Shown here: positions 62,246 through 64,000 of the stretch, piece by piece
How positions within the stretch are numbered: the stretch's first letter is position 1
How the letters are laid out: the number at the start of each line of letters is the position of its first letter
Assembly: GCA_933228675.1 (NCBI GenBank)
Contig: OW121744.1
Location: forward strand, 114,537,600-114,601,599
DNA: 64,000 bases
DNA from: Stomorhina lunata
Lineage: Eukaryota; Arthropoda; Insecta; Diptera; Rhiniidae
Direction: 5' to 3'
Position numbers and translations under genes: made by a program
The notes under the pieces: model-generated
The model's database searches: none
What the model was told of the DNA's origin: nothing
What the model saw: only the letters and a program-made list of their open reading frames with translations

Positions 62246-64000
62246 TATCAAAAAATTTTGATATCTTTTTTCTTATAGAAAAATTTTGATGAAATTTTTC
62301 TTATAGAAAAATTTTGATGAAATTTTATTTATAGACAAATTTTAATGAAATTTTTTCTTATAGAAAAATTTTTATAAAATTTTATTTATAGACAAATTTT
62401 AATGAAATTTTTTCTTATAGAAAAATTTTTATGAAATTTTTCTTATAGAAAGATTTTGATGAAATTTTTCTTATAGAAAAATTTTTATGAAATTTTTCTT
62501 ATAGAAAGATTTTAATGAAATTTTTCTTATAGAAAAATTTTGATGAAATTTTTCTTATCGAAAAATTTTGATAAAATTTTTCTTATAGAAAAATTTTAAT
62601 GAAATTTTTCTTATAAAAAAATTTTGATGAAGTTTTTCTTATAGAAAAATTTTGATGAAATTTTTCTTATAGAAAAATTTTGATGAAATATTTCTTATAG
62701 AAAAATTTTGATGAAATTTTTCTTATAGAAAAATTTTGATGAAATTTTTCTTATAGAAAAATTTTGATGGAATTTTTGATGAAATTTTTCTTATAGAAAA
62801 ATTTTGATTAAATTTTTCTTATAGAAAAATTTTGATGAAATTTTTCTTATAGAAAAATTTTGATGAAATTTTTCTTATAGAAAAATTTTGATGAAATTTT
62901 TCTTATAGAAAAATTTTGATGAAATTTTTCTTATAGAAAAATTTTGATGAAATTTTTCTTATAGAAAAATTTTGATGAAATTTTTCTTATAGAAAAATTT
63001 TGATGAAATTTTGCTTATAGAAAAATTTTGATGAAATTTTTCTCATAGAAAAATTTTGATGAATTTTTTTTTTATAGATAAATTTTGATGAAATTTTTCT
63101 TATAGAAAAATTTTGATGAAATTTTTCGTATAGATAAATTTTGATGAAATTTTTCTTATAGAAAAATTTTGATGAAATTTTTCTTATAGAAAAATTTTGA
63201 TGAAATTTTTCTTATAGAAAAATTTTGATGAAATTTTTCTTATCGAAAAATTTTGATGAAATTTTTCGTATAGAAAAATTTTGATGAAATTTTTCTTATA
63301 GAAAAATGTTGATGAAATTTTTCTTATAGAAAAATTTTGATGAAATTTTATTTATAGACAAATTTTAATGAAATTTTTTCTTATAGAAAAATTTTGATAA
63401 CATTTTTCTTATAGAAAAATTTTGATGAAGTTTTTCTTACAGAAAAATGTTTATAAAATTTTATTTATAGACAAATTTTAATGAAATTTTTCCTTATAGA
63501 AAAATGTTGATGAAATTTTTCTTAAAGAAAAATTTGATAAAACTTTATTTATAGACAAATTTTAATGACATTTTTTCTTATAGAAATTTTTCTTACAGAA
63601 AAATTTTGCTAAAATTTTTCATATAGAAAAATTTTGATGTAATTTTTCTTATAGACAAATTTGGATAAAATTTTTCTTATAGAAAAATTTTGGTGAAATT
63701 TTTCTTAAAGAAAAACTTTGATGAAATTTTTCTTATAGAAAAATTTTGATGAAATTTTTCTTAAAGAAAAACTTTGATGAAATTTTTCTTATAGAAAAAT
63801 TTTGATGACATTTTTCTTATAGAAAAATTTTGATGAAATTTTTCTTAAAGAAAAATTTTGAGTAAATTTTTCTTATCGAAAAATTTTGATGAAATTTTAC
63901 TATTCGAAAAATTTTGATGAAATTTTTCTTAAAGAAAAATTTTGAGTAAATTTTTCTTATCGAAAAATTTTGATGAAATTTTACTATTCGAAAAATTTTG
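62246..64000. repeat. 28-bp array GATGAAATTTTTC plus TTATAGAAAAATTTT, running off the window
   Basis: About 60 copies, most uniform at 62640-63300, with ATAGACAAATTTTAATG variants at both ends of that core. The last units repeat the pair TCTTATCGAAAAAT and TACTATTCGAAAAAT, about 100 bp apart, a small higher-order duplication at the window edge. Confidence 0.96.

Larger units (their letters stand above)
17328..64000 (-). other. Upstream intron, at least 46.7 kb, continuing past the right end of the window
   Basis: From the acceptor at 17328 to the end of the window I find no further convincing coding exon for this gene. The 17327 exon needs a preceding exon ending one base into a codon. The GC-rich islands checked (34.18 kb, 34.02 kb) give stops or the wrong phase when joined. 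The interval is repeat arrays separated by unique AT-rich sequence. That it is one intron is inferred; nested genes or missed micro-exons are possible. Confidence 0.65.

Overview
The window looks like part of one very large gene in a higher fly (Brachycera; a calyptrate such as a blow fly is my guess, made from composition and not from any search). It is extremely AT-rich. Only two stretches, both on the minus strand, look like real coding sequence. They are internal exons with good splice sites and matching phases: 17327-15074 (GC-richer, about 750 codons) followed by 12754-12175 (193 codons). Joined across a 2.3 kb intron they give an open frame of about 944 residues. That protein is rich in Ser, Arg, Glu and His, has no domain I recognise, and looks like a disordered cytoplasmic tail or scaffold. 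The gene enters from the right through an intron of at least 46.7 kb and leaves to the left through one of at least 12 kb. The window therefore holds neither start codon nor stop codon.

By my count roughly half of the window is tandem repeat. Reading left to right: a 31-bp palindrome array with an internal polarity flip (0.24-2.93 kb); a 31-bp CTATAG array (4.5-5.6 kb); three blocks built on a TAATGCAG/CTGCATTA motif (5.65-6.2, 7.9-8.8, 9.25-10.5 kb); the exon pair with a GATCAT-rich minisatellite between them; a fourth TAATRCAG block (18.2-20.5 kb); a long series of CTATAG-cored arrays (21.9-25.2, 26.6-28.1, 29.3-32.9, 34.6-37.9, 40.0-42.25 kb); a series of GTAC-cored arrays (44.0-45.5, 47.8-49.6, 50.8-52.35, 52.7-53.9, 55.0-57.1, 58.7-60.5 kb); and a 28-bp array running off the right end (62.25-64.0 kb). 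Between them lie unique AT-rich intron segments holding a few small structured or GC-rich islands.

The most interesting content is this repeat landscape. Arrays with unrelated sequences converge on units of 28-31 bp, often exactly 31. Most units are self-complementary. Several arrays change polarity through perfect or near-perfect palindromes, and a dispersed motif around CTTAAGTCTTTTG lies beside several arrays. The arrays lie in what appears to be transcribed intron, so the pre-mRNA should carry thousands of bases able to form hairpins. Almost every open reading frame outside the two exons is an artefact of repeats or low-complexity sequence. No rRNA, tRNA, CRISPR array or intact transposon was found.
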